Shown here piece by piece: positions 39,901 through 51,515 of a DNA stretch of 64,000 nucleotides. The translations under genes were made by a program, and so were the position numbers. Location: assembly GCA_029379385.1 (NCBI GenBank), contig CM055611.1:7254001-7318000 (forward strand), read 5' to 3'. The DNA comes from Quillaja saponaria. Its lineage: Eukaryota; Streptophyta; Magnoliopsida; Fabales; Quillajaceae. Position 1 is the first letter of the stretch. Each line of letters starts with the position of its first letter. Under the pieces are notes generated by a model that did not search any database, had not been told where the DNA came from, and saw only the letters and a program-made list of their open reading frames with translations.

Positions 39901-40747
39901 GCCCTACAAACCAAAGGAAGAGGAGAAAACAAGAGGCCAAAACAAGGTTGATCTCCTCTTGAAAGAAGCTAGAATGCCTACTCAAGGGAGGAGCTTGCTA
40001 CTATCCTACTGCAGGGATCACAAAACAAAGTTGCTACTTGGTTGCTTCCTACTCACATACACACACCCACAACCCGATCCAAGCAAGGAAAAAAGGATGA
40101 AACTAACAAGCAAGGAGGGAAGCTAAACCTCTCGATCAGCAGGAAAACTTGCAAAGGCAGAATAGGGGAGGAAGTTTTATGGCTAAACAGGGGTTGCCAC
40201 TAATGATGGCTGCTATGGGGCATGATAAACACAAGACAATAGCTTCTAATTAGAAAAAAAAAATGAGCAAAGGAGGAGTTGAGATCTTCAGTCAGCAGAG
40301 AAAGCAAGGAGAGTTCAAGAACGGGAAAGAAATTGAAACCAAGGCCATGAAAGAAAAAATGCACAGCCACAAAGGAAATAAGATAAAAAAAGGAAAGAGA
40401 AAAAAAAAAGAAAAGAATAAAAGGTAAAAATAAATTAATTCTTGGTCAAAGTCATATAAATTTAACATTGATTATATTTTATTTTACTTATTAAGAAAAT
40501 TTAAACCAAATAAAATCAAGTTCCAAGTTAACCAAATTTTAACTAATGGTACACACCTATAGAATTTATTTACGATCAAGAGTTATTTCAATTTTTGTTC
40601 TAATTCATATTTTAATATTGGATTATAATATGTCAATTACACTGTTACTTATTTAATTTATTTACGTATTTATTATTTTATAACAAAAATTTACACTTTG
40701 TGTCTAAAAATTTGATTTTTCGATATCAGGTTATGAGGGTTGTAACA
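36938..40747 (-). repeat. 3' LTR of the LARD-like element
   Basis: It is 3.81 kb long with TG...CA ends on the minus strand. It contains a TA run (about 37940-37963) and a C-rich tract near 39517. Its nearest relative is the partner LTR at 43909-47750, and the solo LTR at 8576 is more distant. Confidence 0.85.
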
Positions 40748-43700
40748 ATATCTCCCCACCTTAAAAGAAATTCATCCCGAATTTCAATAAAAAGGGAATA
40801 TGGATAAATTGTTTACATAAATCATATGTAAATATTGTTATCTTACTGCAACTTCGATTCCCCACGTGGTTTCTCGTTGCTTGGTTTTCACCAAGGATTA
40901 ATCAAAATGTATGAACTTGTTTAGTTATACTTATCACTGAATACTTCCGATAGGTTAGATTCTTATACATCTTTTGCTTCTTAAATTTGTAACACAAGAA
41001 ACTTTTCAATGTAACTTAAATTTTAAGAAGTTTTAATTAGATCCCCTTAAAGACGAAAATTAACCTCTCAAAAATATTAAATTTAATATTTTTTTCACGA
41101 CACTCCATCACGTTTCCACTGTGCCCACTCTAATAATTATATATCTAAACCCCCAATCTACGTTCAGAATCATGTTATATTTCTTATTTAAAATTCAGAT
41201 TGATGAACTAAATCAGATAATTACCTGAATAAGATAATTTAGCTTATATTTACCTTCCTTATTTATTGCAAGTTGATTATTTATCAGTGCATATTTAACT
41301 TATAATATATTTGAAAATCCTCACCTAAACGAGTAATTTACAGAAATCGACCTGGATTCTATTAACAATTGGCCGAGTTTATCTTTTAAAATAATTCAAT
41401 GAATCTAGTCAATCTTTTTAGGTGACCACATTGACAATAAGTAAAACCTTTACTAGTTCATATAATAATTGACTATTCATGGATTAGCATTACATACCGT
41501 TTCTTTTTAAAATTGATATTAACAATGTAGTTCATTCAATCAATAAACCCAAGTGAACGAAATGAAACCCATCTCTACTGGGTTTATTATTTGCTGTTTT
41601 ATTTTCCAATTGTCTTTTTAATTAAGAAAAAAAGAGAACACCAAATATATCTTCGAAATTTTGCTATTTCTGTAAAAAATATATCACTTCATTTATTTCT
41701 AAAGTTACTTGGAACAAAATCAAGATCCAAATCAACTTTAAATTACTTATGTGCATACATTTTTTATTCTTATAGGTATAATGCTTATTTATTTTATTTA
41801 TACTTGCTTTTATTATTACTATTTTTTTTTTTTAATAATCGAGACATCGTATTATTCTAATTTGTAATTTAACATCATATTATTACAGTTAGTTAAGTTT
41901 GCGATTAATATCTATTATGATTATACATATATAAAATCATATGTATGTATATATATATATATTTACTCTAATTGATAATATTTTTCGACTCAATTTCTTT
42001 CATACTTATGTTATTTATTACCATCTCTCCATATACCCATCAATACTCATTAATCTTATAATTAAAATTTTCACGTTCTCTTAAACATAATGTTTTGTCC
42101 TAATGTTACCCCAACAAATTGTAACACTTTGTTAACAATTAACTAATATTATTACAAGAATTTTCTCTTTGGATAACAAATAGTATAACTGGTGTTACCA
42201 AAGTCGATTAAATTGATATAAACTAAATTAAGTGAAAACGTAAGAACTAAATGGAATGGCTCTAATTTATTAAAGAAGTTCTATGAATCTTGACTTAACT
42301 TTTTTATATTTCCCTGTATCAAAAGAGCATAATTATATAACCTAAAATTACATAAGTCTTAAGCTTTGAAAATTTTTCTTCACCAACCTTTAATCCGTAA
42401 GTTCCACATTTTCATTGAATCCACCAAGTCAAAGATACAATCATATGAGGAGAATTTTTTTTTAAAATCTCGATAATACCCAACTAACTCCAATAAACTT
42501 TAAATTTTAGATATGTTTTATAAAAAATTTCACTCAAAACATTTCGCACATAAATATTTCTCAGAACATCTTGCAAAGTAATTCGTATGTAACTTCCTAC
42601 TCTTTGCTTTTAAAGTCTATGATATCCACAAAACTTTATAAATTCAAAAGTCATATAGTATGGAAAACAATTATTAGAACATTGCTCTTCATGATTCAGA
42701 ATCGGTGGTATTCTGAACGTACATTAAGTCTTGGAAGGTTTTTAAGCCTCACATAATTCGTTAATATATAAAAAAAAACTTCATTTAATCACCAATTATC
42801 ACCATACCATTGGAAAAATTTGACAAAAAGGATAGAACAGCTCAAGAAAACCTATTAAAATAATAAACTTCTTGTCTACCTAGTATTACCTTCGCATTTG
42901 AGTTTCCAAAAAGAAGATGTTTAATGAAAGTTTCATTAAATTTGAACCAATAAATGAATTTGGTGTAACTCGCCACTGAAGTACACCCTATACCACTCAT
43001 ATGTTGCGTTATATAATTATATCTAACGAACTCCTTTGCCTAATTACCACCTAAAACCACGCACCACCGATCCAACTCCTTAAGAAAGTATACTAGATCT
43101 TAAATAGAGTCTATACTCGAAATCCTAAATAGCTATATTTTAATAAAACCATGTAGTAACAATGTCAAAGTGTCTTACTGATTAGCATACACAAAATTAT
43201 GATGATTTAGATTTTATTCTTTTAACCAATGCGTGTGTTGATTTCAAAACTCAATATTCAATATTGGGATTAGTTTGTAAACTTAACATTGAAAAAGAAG
43301 CTTTTCATATTTCTTAAGAAGAAAGTTCAGAAGGAATTGGATGAACTACATGTATATATGTGTTTTCACTATCCATTTCGCAGAAAATAAATAGGTTAGA
43401 AATGGGTTTCTTTAACAATTTAGCCAGTCTACATAAAGTAGATCTTTTATTTCCTTTGCTTCTCATTGTTTTCATCTAAATTTTAAGTATAATAGTTTAC
43501 AAACAACTATCTATTTAGTTAGACTAAACTAAAGGTTTACCTCTTACGAAGGTTACTATTACTAAATTACTCATGGTTCTTTACAACTTAGTTTCTCATC
43601 AAAGACATCTAAAATTGGATTCACTACTAATCGAAGGCAATGTTCTATTATCTCATATAACTCACATGATGACCATTCACAACATGAAAACTACTAGTTA

Positions 43701-43908
43701 TTATGTCTACACCAATATAAACAAATTCAAGGCACACCTTATCGTACAAGGCCAAGGATGGTACATTAAAGAATCACAACTTGAAGTTTCAGGATAAATT
43801 GAAACGTGTCACAAAGTCCACATATGCCTCGGGTAAGTACGTAAACAAAGCAACAACGTTCCACAATTGCAGTCACAGGACCTCTAAACCCAAGCTTTGA
43901 TACCAACT
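40748..43908 (-). other. Non-coding interior of the LARD-like element
   Basis: It runs from polypurine tract to primer-binding site. No frame on either strand shows gag zinc knuckles, protease, reverse transcriptase or integrase motifs, and only short AT-rich ORFs are present. Confidence 0.75.
43891..43908 (-). other. Primer-binding site, initiator tRNA-Met type
   Basis: The minus strand reads AGTTGGTATCAAAGCTTG. TGGTATCA is the complement of the 3' end of plant initiator tRNA-Met. It lies directly after the LTR end. Confidence 0.8.
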
Positions 43909-46900
43909 TGATCCACCCCTCTCGAAGGTATGACTGGCAAGGAGGAATGGTAACCAAACCTCTGAAACCCAGACTCAAATAAAGAAACAACCATGACTCT
44001 TGACCAACCAATTAATAAAATTAAGAATTTATAAACAGCAAAGGTTAACATTAAAAGTTTGTTGATTGAAACAAATCACAACTTACTGAAAATTTTGGTA
44101 GAGGTTCCTTGCAATATGGAACATGCCTTAAAATACAAACCTACAAACTCTTGTTCTTACACAACAACAACACAAAGACAATAAGGAGCTCCGCTCTGTT
44201 CACATCATCAATAAGACAAATACTAGAATATTACATCATACCAAATTTGACACCCACAGTTTTAATGTGACTGCAAACTTTCATCCTTGTCTTCAAGTAT
44301 GAGATTTCGAGGAATATCTTATCGTCAAATCCTCAGCAAAACTTCGTATTAGTGGTTAACTTCCTTTGAGGTTTTGTTACTAAAAAAAATATATCCACAA
44401 AAAGGAGTGAGTTCTACGGACTCTGTGAGTGAAAAATTGTACCTAAAAGGTACTAGCATCACTCAACACAAGTATATAACATATATAGTAACATTATGAT
44501 TTAATTCAAACTACACATATATTTTTGTTATTGTCATAAATTCACAACTCATACGATTTACAGGTTCACAAACCAATCAAAGCAATTATAACATACAAAA
44601 AAAACAAAGGGCCAACGAGTAACTCAGCCCCACACAACAGTATCACCCCCTACCAGGCATTTACGCGCATGCACAAAAAATTAATCTCTATACATAATAT
44701 ATTCCTACCAGGGCTGAGCACTCAAATAAAAAAAAAACATTTTTCAGAATTAGAACACTTCAGGGTTTCAAATCATAATCTCCTAGGTGCACCTGGAGTT
44801 TTAATTTCGAAGATAAAAATCATTTTTTTCATAAAAATCTCACTTTGTTCGCCCTTTTCAACCACAACCAATATCAAACAACCATAATTCAAATAAATCA
44901 ATGAAATACAGTGCTTGCTCATTTTTCATATATAAATATCTATATATCACGTATATTCAAATTACAAATACAATTACACATAATAATCTAGCCCTTAAAG
45001 GCAACAATTAACCACTCACCCATAACCAATTTCCATCTGTCACTTACACTTGCATTCACGCATTCTCATCAGGTCCACATTAGAATCCGAAACTGAAATT
45101 CATATTCCCTAAATAATACTTAGTTCATATGCGTTATTATTATAAACTTTCAATTACTAAGCTTATATCTCAACTTATATAGGTTTCTTTATGAAAGTTT
45201 TCCATTAAGCTATTACATGTCAATTAATATGAATTGTACTTTATGTGATAAGGTTAATAATGAAGAGAAATTTTAAATGCCTTGACAATGCATAGGGTAG
45301 AAGGAAACTATTAGCAAAGATAGAAAGCACTAATGAGTTAGAGATGTTAAAACTGTCCAAACTTGAGGTTTGGGTTCACTTTAACAGTCATATCTTCCTC
45401 TAGGAAATTCCAAATCTGGTTTCGTAAAATTTATTAAATACTAGACACATGTAGCTTTATAATGGTATATCATTTGAAATTTTTAGATTTGTATATCAAT
45501 ACAGTTTATCCTTTGAAGTTACATCAAATTTTGAAAAACTCAGGATTTTGACAGCTCTGACCTTACCTTAGTTAATTGAACATAAATTTCTCTAGGAAAA
45601 AGGAAATCCAATTCTGTTTATCAGGTTTATTAATAAAAAAAGTATATCTATCTTTCTTGTTTAGAAAATTTTCCTAAAATCAGTCTTTAACCTACTCAAT
45701 TTTTTACAATAACCAAAAATAGGGCACTGCACAAATTCCTAGTTGTTAGTATTTGAATTGAGGCTTATGAAAAAAAATTTATACTAGGAAATTAAATTAG
45801 GAAACTTTCCAGTATTTCTTATCAAGATATTGGGAACATTCCATTTTAATAAATATATTTCTAATTCAATTTTTAAAACCCTCTAAAGTCAGTTATACTA
45901 AAACAGGGTCACTGAACAATCCTACATGACCTAACCACAGTCTAACAGCTCTAACTAATGACATACTTGGAACCAAGCTACGAAATTTTGTAGACAACAT
46001 TTCAAGACTATAAGCTACATTTTATATTTTGAACTCTTAATTTAATTCTTCCCCAAAGATACTCAAAACATGAAATTTCTGTTACCCAAAAAATCTTCCC
46101 CCTACACCCTTTCAAAACCACTTAACTCTCATTTTCCAACACTTTATTCCTAACTAACCCTCCTTTGATCACATCCATTACTCACTTTCATTCATTCCTT
46201 AACTCAATACATCCACCAACCCTTTGCTCTTGTTATGAACTTTTATTAAAAATTTTAAAAACAACTAACCATCAAGATTTAAATTTACCAAGTTTTAATT
46301 ACAAAGTTCTACTTAATTTTCTTGTAAACATTTTATCAAACACCTTGGGTGCATAAATTATTTTCGTTAATGTGTATGTATATCTATATATACCTATCCC
46401 AATTTAATTAACATATTACATTAATTTCACATTACTAATAATTCCCACATTAGTTTTGAAGTTATCTTAATCATTTAAAAACTACTACTCATTTAAATTA
46501 GAAAGAGCTAAAAGTAGCTCACATTAACCCCCCCCCCCCTCCCCTCAACTGTTCTACCTTAATCCATCAATTTTCTTGTTTCTTGTTCGAGATTATTAAT
46601 TCAATTTCATATAACCCTTCACCCACAACATTAACTCCTAATAATACCAATAATTTAAAGTAATAAGACTATCAAAACATTAAAACTTCAAGGTCAGCCT
46701 TCATCCTTTACCAAGAATACAAGTTCTACCATCACCAAACAGCGACCAATGTCTACCAAGAAGGAGAACTTAGCTTGTTGCAAGCACTAAAGCTCACCAA
46801 CAAGGGAGGAATTGAAGACATGAGGAAGGCCATTGCAACCCCCGAATAGCCAGCCCACCTCACGGCTGCAAGCCAAGATACAGGACAATTACATCCTCAT

Positions 46901-47750
46901 AGATGGAGCAGCCAATAGACTAGAGGAAGAGGAGAAAACAAGAGGCCAAAACAAGGCTGATCTTCTCTTGACAGAAGCTAGAATGCCTACCTAAGGGAGG
47001 AGCTTGTTGCTATCCTACTGTAGGGGTCACAAAACATAGCTGCTACTTGGTTGCTTCCCACTCATGTACACACACCCACAACCCGATCCAAGCAAGGAAG
47101 GATGAAACTAACAAGCAAGGAGGGAAGCTGAACCGCTCGACCAGCAGGAAAACTTGCAAAGGCAGAACAGGGGAGAAAGCTTTACAGCTAAACAGGGGCT
47201 ACCACTGATGATAGGCTGCTAAGTGGCATGATAAACGCAAGACAGTAGCTTCCAATCAGGAGAAAAAATGAGCAAAGGAGGAGTTGAAATCTTCGGTCAA
47301 CAGAGAAAGCAAGGAGAGTTTGAGAATGGGAAAGAAATTGAAACCAAGGCCGTGGAAGAAAAATGCACAACCACAAAGGAAATAAGATAAAAATGCAAAG
47401 CGAAAAAAGAAAAGAAAAAGAATAAAAGGTAACAATAAAGTAATTCTTGGTCAAAGTCATATAAATTTAACATTAATTATATTTTATTTTACTTATTAAG
47501 AAAATTTAAACTAAATAAAATCAAGTTCCAAGTTAACAAAATTTTAACTAATGGTACACACCTATAGAATTTATTTACGATCAAGAGTTATTTCAATTTT
47601 TGTTCTAATTCATATTTTAATATTAGGTTATAATATGTCAATTACACTGTTACTTATTTAATTTGTTTACGTATTTATTATTTTATAACAAAAATTTACA
47701 CTTTGTCTAAAATTTTGATTTTTCGGTATCAGGTTATGAGAGTTGTAACA
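43909..47750 (-). repeat. 5' LTR of the LARD-like element
   Basis: It is 3.84 kb long with the same ends as its partner and is followed on the minus strand by the primer-binding site. By retroelement logic its promoter and polyadenylation signals should lie inside it, but none could be located by eye. Confidence 0.85.
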
Positions 47751-50443
47751 ACAACCAGCTCCATAATAGTCAACATTCCTTAATTTCTCGCTATTTTCAT
47801 AGCTTACTTAAGCTCCAATACTGGAGCTGCTATCTGCCCCTGCAACCGAGAAGGAAACCTTCTTGTTTTGGCCATATAAAGTGTGTACAACTGCCCTGTT
47901 TAATGGCATCAACTGCACAGTCAGCCATGTAGGTGTATATGTCTTTCCAGTCATGCAAGGTAGTCTTGTAGCCTCACAAAAACCTTTAGCAGCTTGGGGT
48001 TTGATTTGAGTCGAACCGTGAGGTGTGGTAAGGAAGGCAACCACCCTTCCTTTAATTGATTCCTTGCCTTTGCTTTCATTTTTCTTGTCAACCGTGGGTT
48101 TACAAGGCTACAAGGGTATGAATTTTTAACAAAATAGTTTAGTTAAGGTTTTAGTTAGGGTAATCAAGTTGTGTTTTAGGAATTTTGTTAGTTTACTTGT
48201 TGTTTATGCATGGAATTCTAGATGATTAGTGAGTTATTTAGGAATTGATTGTAGGATATTAATTGATTATGAATAGAAGTTAAGAAAAACAAGAAAAAAA
48301 ATAGAGGAAGATCATGTGAATTGAAAGAAAGAGGTTTGAAATTAATGGTGTTCATGATGGAAACGTATGAATCAAACTCTTGATTAACCTTAGATAGTTA
48401 ACTTAAGTTGAATCCAAGAATTGAAACATGAATAGTATGAGGGTAATATAACTGTGTTGATTATATTGGGAGGTATATGTTTATATAAATAAATACACAT
48501 TAATCAAAATAAAATATGCATACTAAGTATTTAACAAAATGCTTAAGAGAACGTAAATGTTATTATATGCATAGAAGTTGATTTACATAAGTTTCATTAA
48601 TTAAAAGACATGAAAATTGACTATGTTAATGTTAAACTTAATAATTAGAGTATAAGTAATGTTGAATTAATGAGTTGTATGAGATTTCTTGGTGCATGTA
48701 TAAACATACATGCATATAAATTTAAGGAAATTAAATATACCTTTAGGGTATTCTATAAATTTTTAAGAGAAATTAGTTCTCAAGTAGTAAATTACATAAA
48801 TGGTATTTGTTTAACTTAACATTATTCAATTGTAGGTACGTATAATATTAAATTGTGATATGAGATATGAAATTATTTTATTTATGTGTGCTATTTAAAT
48901 TTTGATTAATGCTAGTACCTTTAGGGTATGTTTTTCGCTCACTGAATTTTATGACTCACTCTCCATTTGTATGTTTTTTTTTTTTTTTTTTGTGTATCAG
49001 GGGACAGTGTTCGTCGCCTAGAGATTTATGACTTGCTGACAATATTGCGGCAAGGTATACTTCGAAATCGCACACTTGAAGCCAAAAGATGAAGTTGTAG
49101 TCACATTAGGCTTTGAGTTGTCATATTTTGATTTGTATAGTAGTTTAACCATGGTTGTTGATATGATGATTGGAGCTGAGCTTCTCTGTATACATTGTTA
49201 CTGCTGTTGATTGGTTGATTACCAGATTATATATGTATGTATTATCATGCATAGTTTCATTTATAGGGAATCTCTGTCAAAAATTTTAGTTAAAACGTCA
49301 TGTGTTTAACAAATAAGTCTTTGTCTTTAACTTAGTTCAACAAAGCCTTCCTTTTTAATTATAATTGGTCAATGGTCATATGTGTTTATTTGACTTGAAA
49401 TCAAAGGTTATGGAAGTTTGGTTATCCATTCTTCCGACCAATTATACTTTCTTATGAGAGTGGGACAGAATCATTTTCCCTGATCCATCATTTTGTATAG
49501 TGACTATCCACAAGAGGTCATATATTCATTATTTAGTGTTAATGGTTATTTTTCATAATTATTTTTTCATTTATTACGTTTTTATTATTTAAGAACAATT
49601 GTAATTTCCCTTAACAATATTTTTGTTTATATAGACAATATAAGCTCGTAGAAGGTACTCCTAAGGGCGTAATAGGGGAAACAGTAAACTCTCCTATGTA
49701 ATGAGAGAATGGCAAGGGAAACTAATCCCTCGCCACCGTTTGTGAGGAAATGGCAAAGAATTTTTCTCTCTCTCACCATTTAGCAAGCAATAATAGATGA
49801 GACAACTTTTGTCTCGCCTTTCCCTCGCCAATCTAAATAACAAGAGAATGACGAGGAAATGGCAAAGGAAGCTTTCCCTCGTGAAACTGTATTTTATTTA
49901 ATTCTCTTTTGTATATATATATATGAATTTGGATGGAGATACTTCTTAAGACAGGCCATTGGAGTATATTTTAATTTTATTGCTGATTTGGTATTGTTCT
50001 TATTATTAATAGCACTTTCTAAGAAGTATATTCTGGATGGTCAATTAATTTATCAGACAATCAAGACAGTAGGATTGAGTGTTTCTTGATTTCTCATTGT
50101 ATATTGATGTTTATTTTGAATAAAATAATATTGCTGTTTATAAAATAACCATTGTCCTTAATTTTATTTTACTTTTTAATATGAATGGATAAAATTGCGA
50201 GATCTACTATCCAATTGATGTTCATTATTAATAGTATTTTGACAAAAATCATCAACTTGTGAATTGTTTGCAATATATGTGAATAATATAATAAGTGAAG
50301 TTGTCAAAGTATTGCTTTGAATATAATCTGTTTATATATTAGAAAGTAGGTGAACTATACAGTACTCCATTGTAAAAATGAGATAACTTAATTTTCCAAT
50401 TAAATTAGACATATATCACTATATGAATTAGCCACATATTCAC

Positions 50444-50918
50444 ATGACCATAATAATAGGTGTGTGCAACTTGCAAATAAATCTTAATATTTATATTTTA
50501 TCTATAATTTTATTGAATATTTTTAATTAGACACTCCAAGTTAACCTTTTTCACCTTCAGATTCCTTTCCCATAAAGCACTCTACAAGGCCTAGAAAACC
50601 CATTCACTCCTCATTCCAGCTAGACCCATGGTCTCTCAATGATGGCGACTACTCCAAATAGAAACCCAGGTCAAAGAACCGCAAGAAGTCTCTCTCTATG
50701 ACAACACCTGCCGAAAAGGCTTAAAGTACATATAAAGTTAAATAAAATTCAATCTTCAATTTGTGCACTTTTCTTCATTACCCTCCTTCTCTTTACTCTC
50801 TACACCTTCGAATTCAATACTCTGCCTAACACTACATCACGAAGATTCCTATCACAGAAATCTTCCAAATCACAAAAATCAAAACCCATTATTGGGCTAG
50901 CAGTCTAGTGAAGGAAGG

Positions 50919-50950
<32 letters not shown>
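50444..50950 (+). other. Possible retroposed gene fragment ending in A28
   Basis: 50520-50915 is less AT-rich and shows a hydrophobic frame (LFFITLLLFTLYTFEFN followed by a basic Ser-rich stretch) like a signal anchor, soon ended by a stop. An uninterrupted run of 28 A follows at 50919-50946. A retrocopy with its poly(A) tail is possible. No target-site duplication or parent gene was identified. Confidence 0.3.
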
Positions 50951-51043
50951 GAAGTGTGAACTTTTAAAAATTTAGTTTACATTTTGGGTCAAATTTATAA
51001 TTAGTATATTCTTTTACAATTAAGGTATCAGGTCAACAATAAC

Positions 51044-51515
51044 GAATGACTTTGATTTGATTAAGGAGAATGGATGGTATTATATAAAATCACATCAATT
51101 GGGTACTAAATATCCAACGAAAAGGAGTATGTATCATAGACTTCTCCTAGAAAGTATTTTCTTTTACAAAATAATGATATTTTTACTTCTTCGTTTTTTT
51201 TCCTTCTCTAACAACTCTTTTCTTTCCTAACAAAAAGGAAAAAAAGAAATAAATGAATTCTTATAAATGAAAGACTTTGATTTGATTAAGGAGAATGGAT
51301 AGTGTTTTATAAAATCATATCAATTGGGTACTGAATATCCAACAAAAAGGAGTGTGTATCATAGACTTCTCCTAGAAAGTATGAAGTTTTCTTTTTAAAA
51401 AAAGTATGATCTTTTTACTCTTTTTTTTTTTTTTCCTTCATCTCTAACAACTCTTTTCTTTACTAACAAAATGGAAAAAAGAAAAAGAAATAAATGAATT
51501 ATTATATGAAAACTA
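51044..51515. repeat. Tandem duplication, about 230-bp unit
   Basis: GACTTTGATTTGATTAAGGA begins two adjacent units at about 51048 and 51276. Both contain CATAGACTTCTCCTAGAAAG and end in AAGAAATAAATGAATT. They are moderately diverged. Confidence 0.8.

Larger units (their letters stand above)
36938..47750 (-). mobile_element. Complete non-coding LTR retrotransposon, LARD-like, 10.8 kb
   Basis: Two LTRs in the same orientation lie at 36938-40747 (3' LTR) and 43909-47750 (5' LTR). On the minus strand they start TGTTACAAC and end GGGGTGGATCA. Next to the 5' LTR is AGTTGGTATCAAAGCTTG (43891-43908), a primer-binding site for initiator tRNA-Met. Next to the 3' LTR is a purine tract AAGGTGGGGAGAT (about 40749-40762). 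The about 3.16 kb interior has no gag or pol. Sizes match the LARD class, which moves using enzymes of autonomous gypsy-type partners. Flanking GTAAC and ACAAC fit a mutated 5-base duplication of the site seen as GCAGC in copy B. The LTRs differ visibly by substitutions and indels, so the insertion is old. Confidence 0.85.
36495..49467 (+). mobile_element. Solo LTR copy B', duplicate of copy B, interrupted by a LARD
   Basis: The left part is 36495-36937 (start TGTTGTAACCC) and the right part is 47756-49467 (end GAGAGTGGGACA). Flanks AAACC (36490-36494) and GAATC (49468-49472) are mutated forms of copy B's GAACC duplication. It was therefore copied together with its target and is not an independent insertion. 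Confidence 0.8.
36262..50443. repeat. Segmental duplication, block II copy 2, split by an inserted element
   Basis: 36267-36937 matches 13588-14130 and its surroundings. 47756-50443 continues exactly where that match breaks off and runs to the ACATATTCAC point that corresponds to 16865. The 10.8 kb between them is the inserted LARD-like element. Similarity ends at about 50443. Confidence 0.85.

Noticed and set aside
40748..43908. gag-pol interior expected between the LTRs
   Set aside because: Frames on both strands show no reverse transcriptase, integrase or protease motifs.
49859..50089. 76-codon hydrophobic ORF
   Set aside because: The equivalent frame near 16320 is broken, and composition follows the AT-rich DNA. 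It looks like non-coding element sequence.
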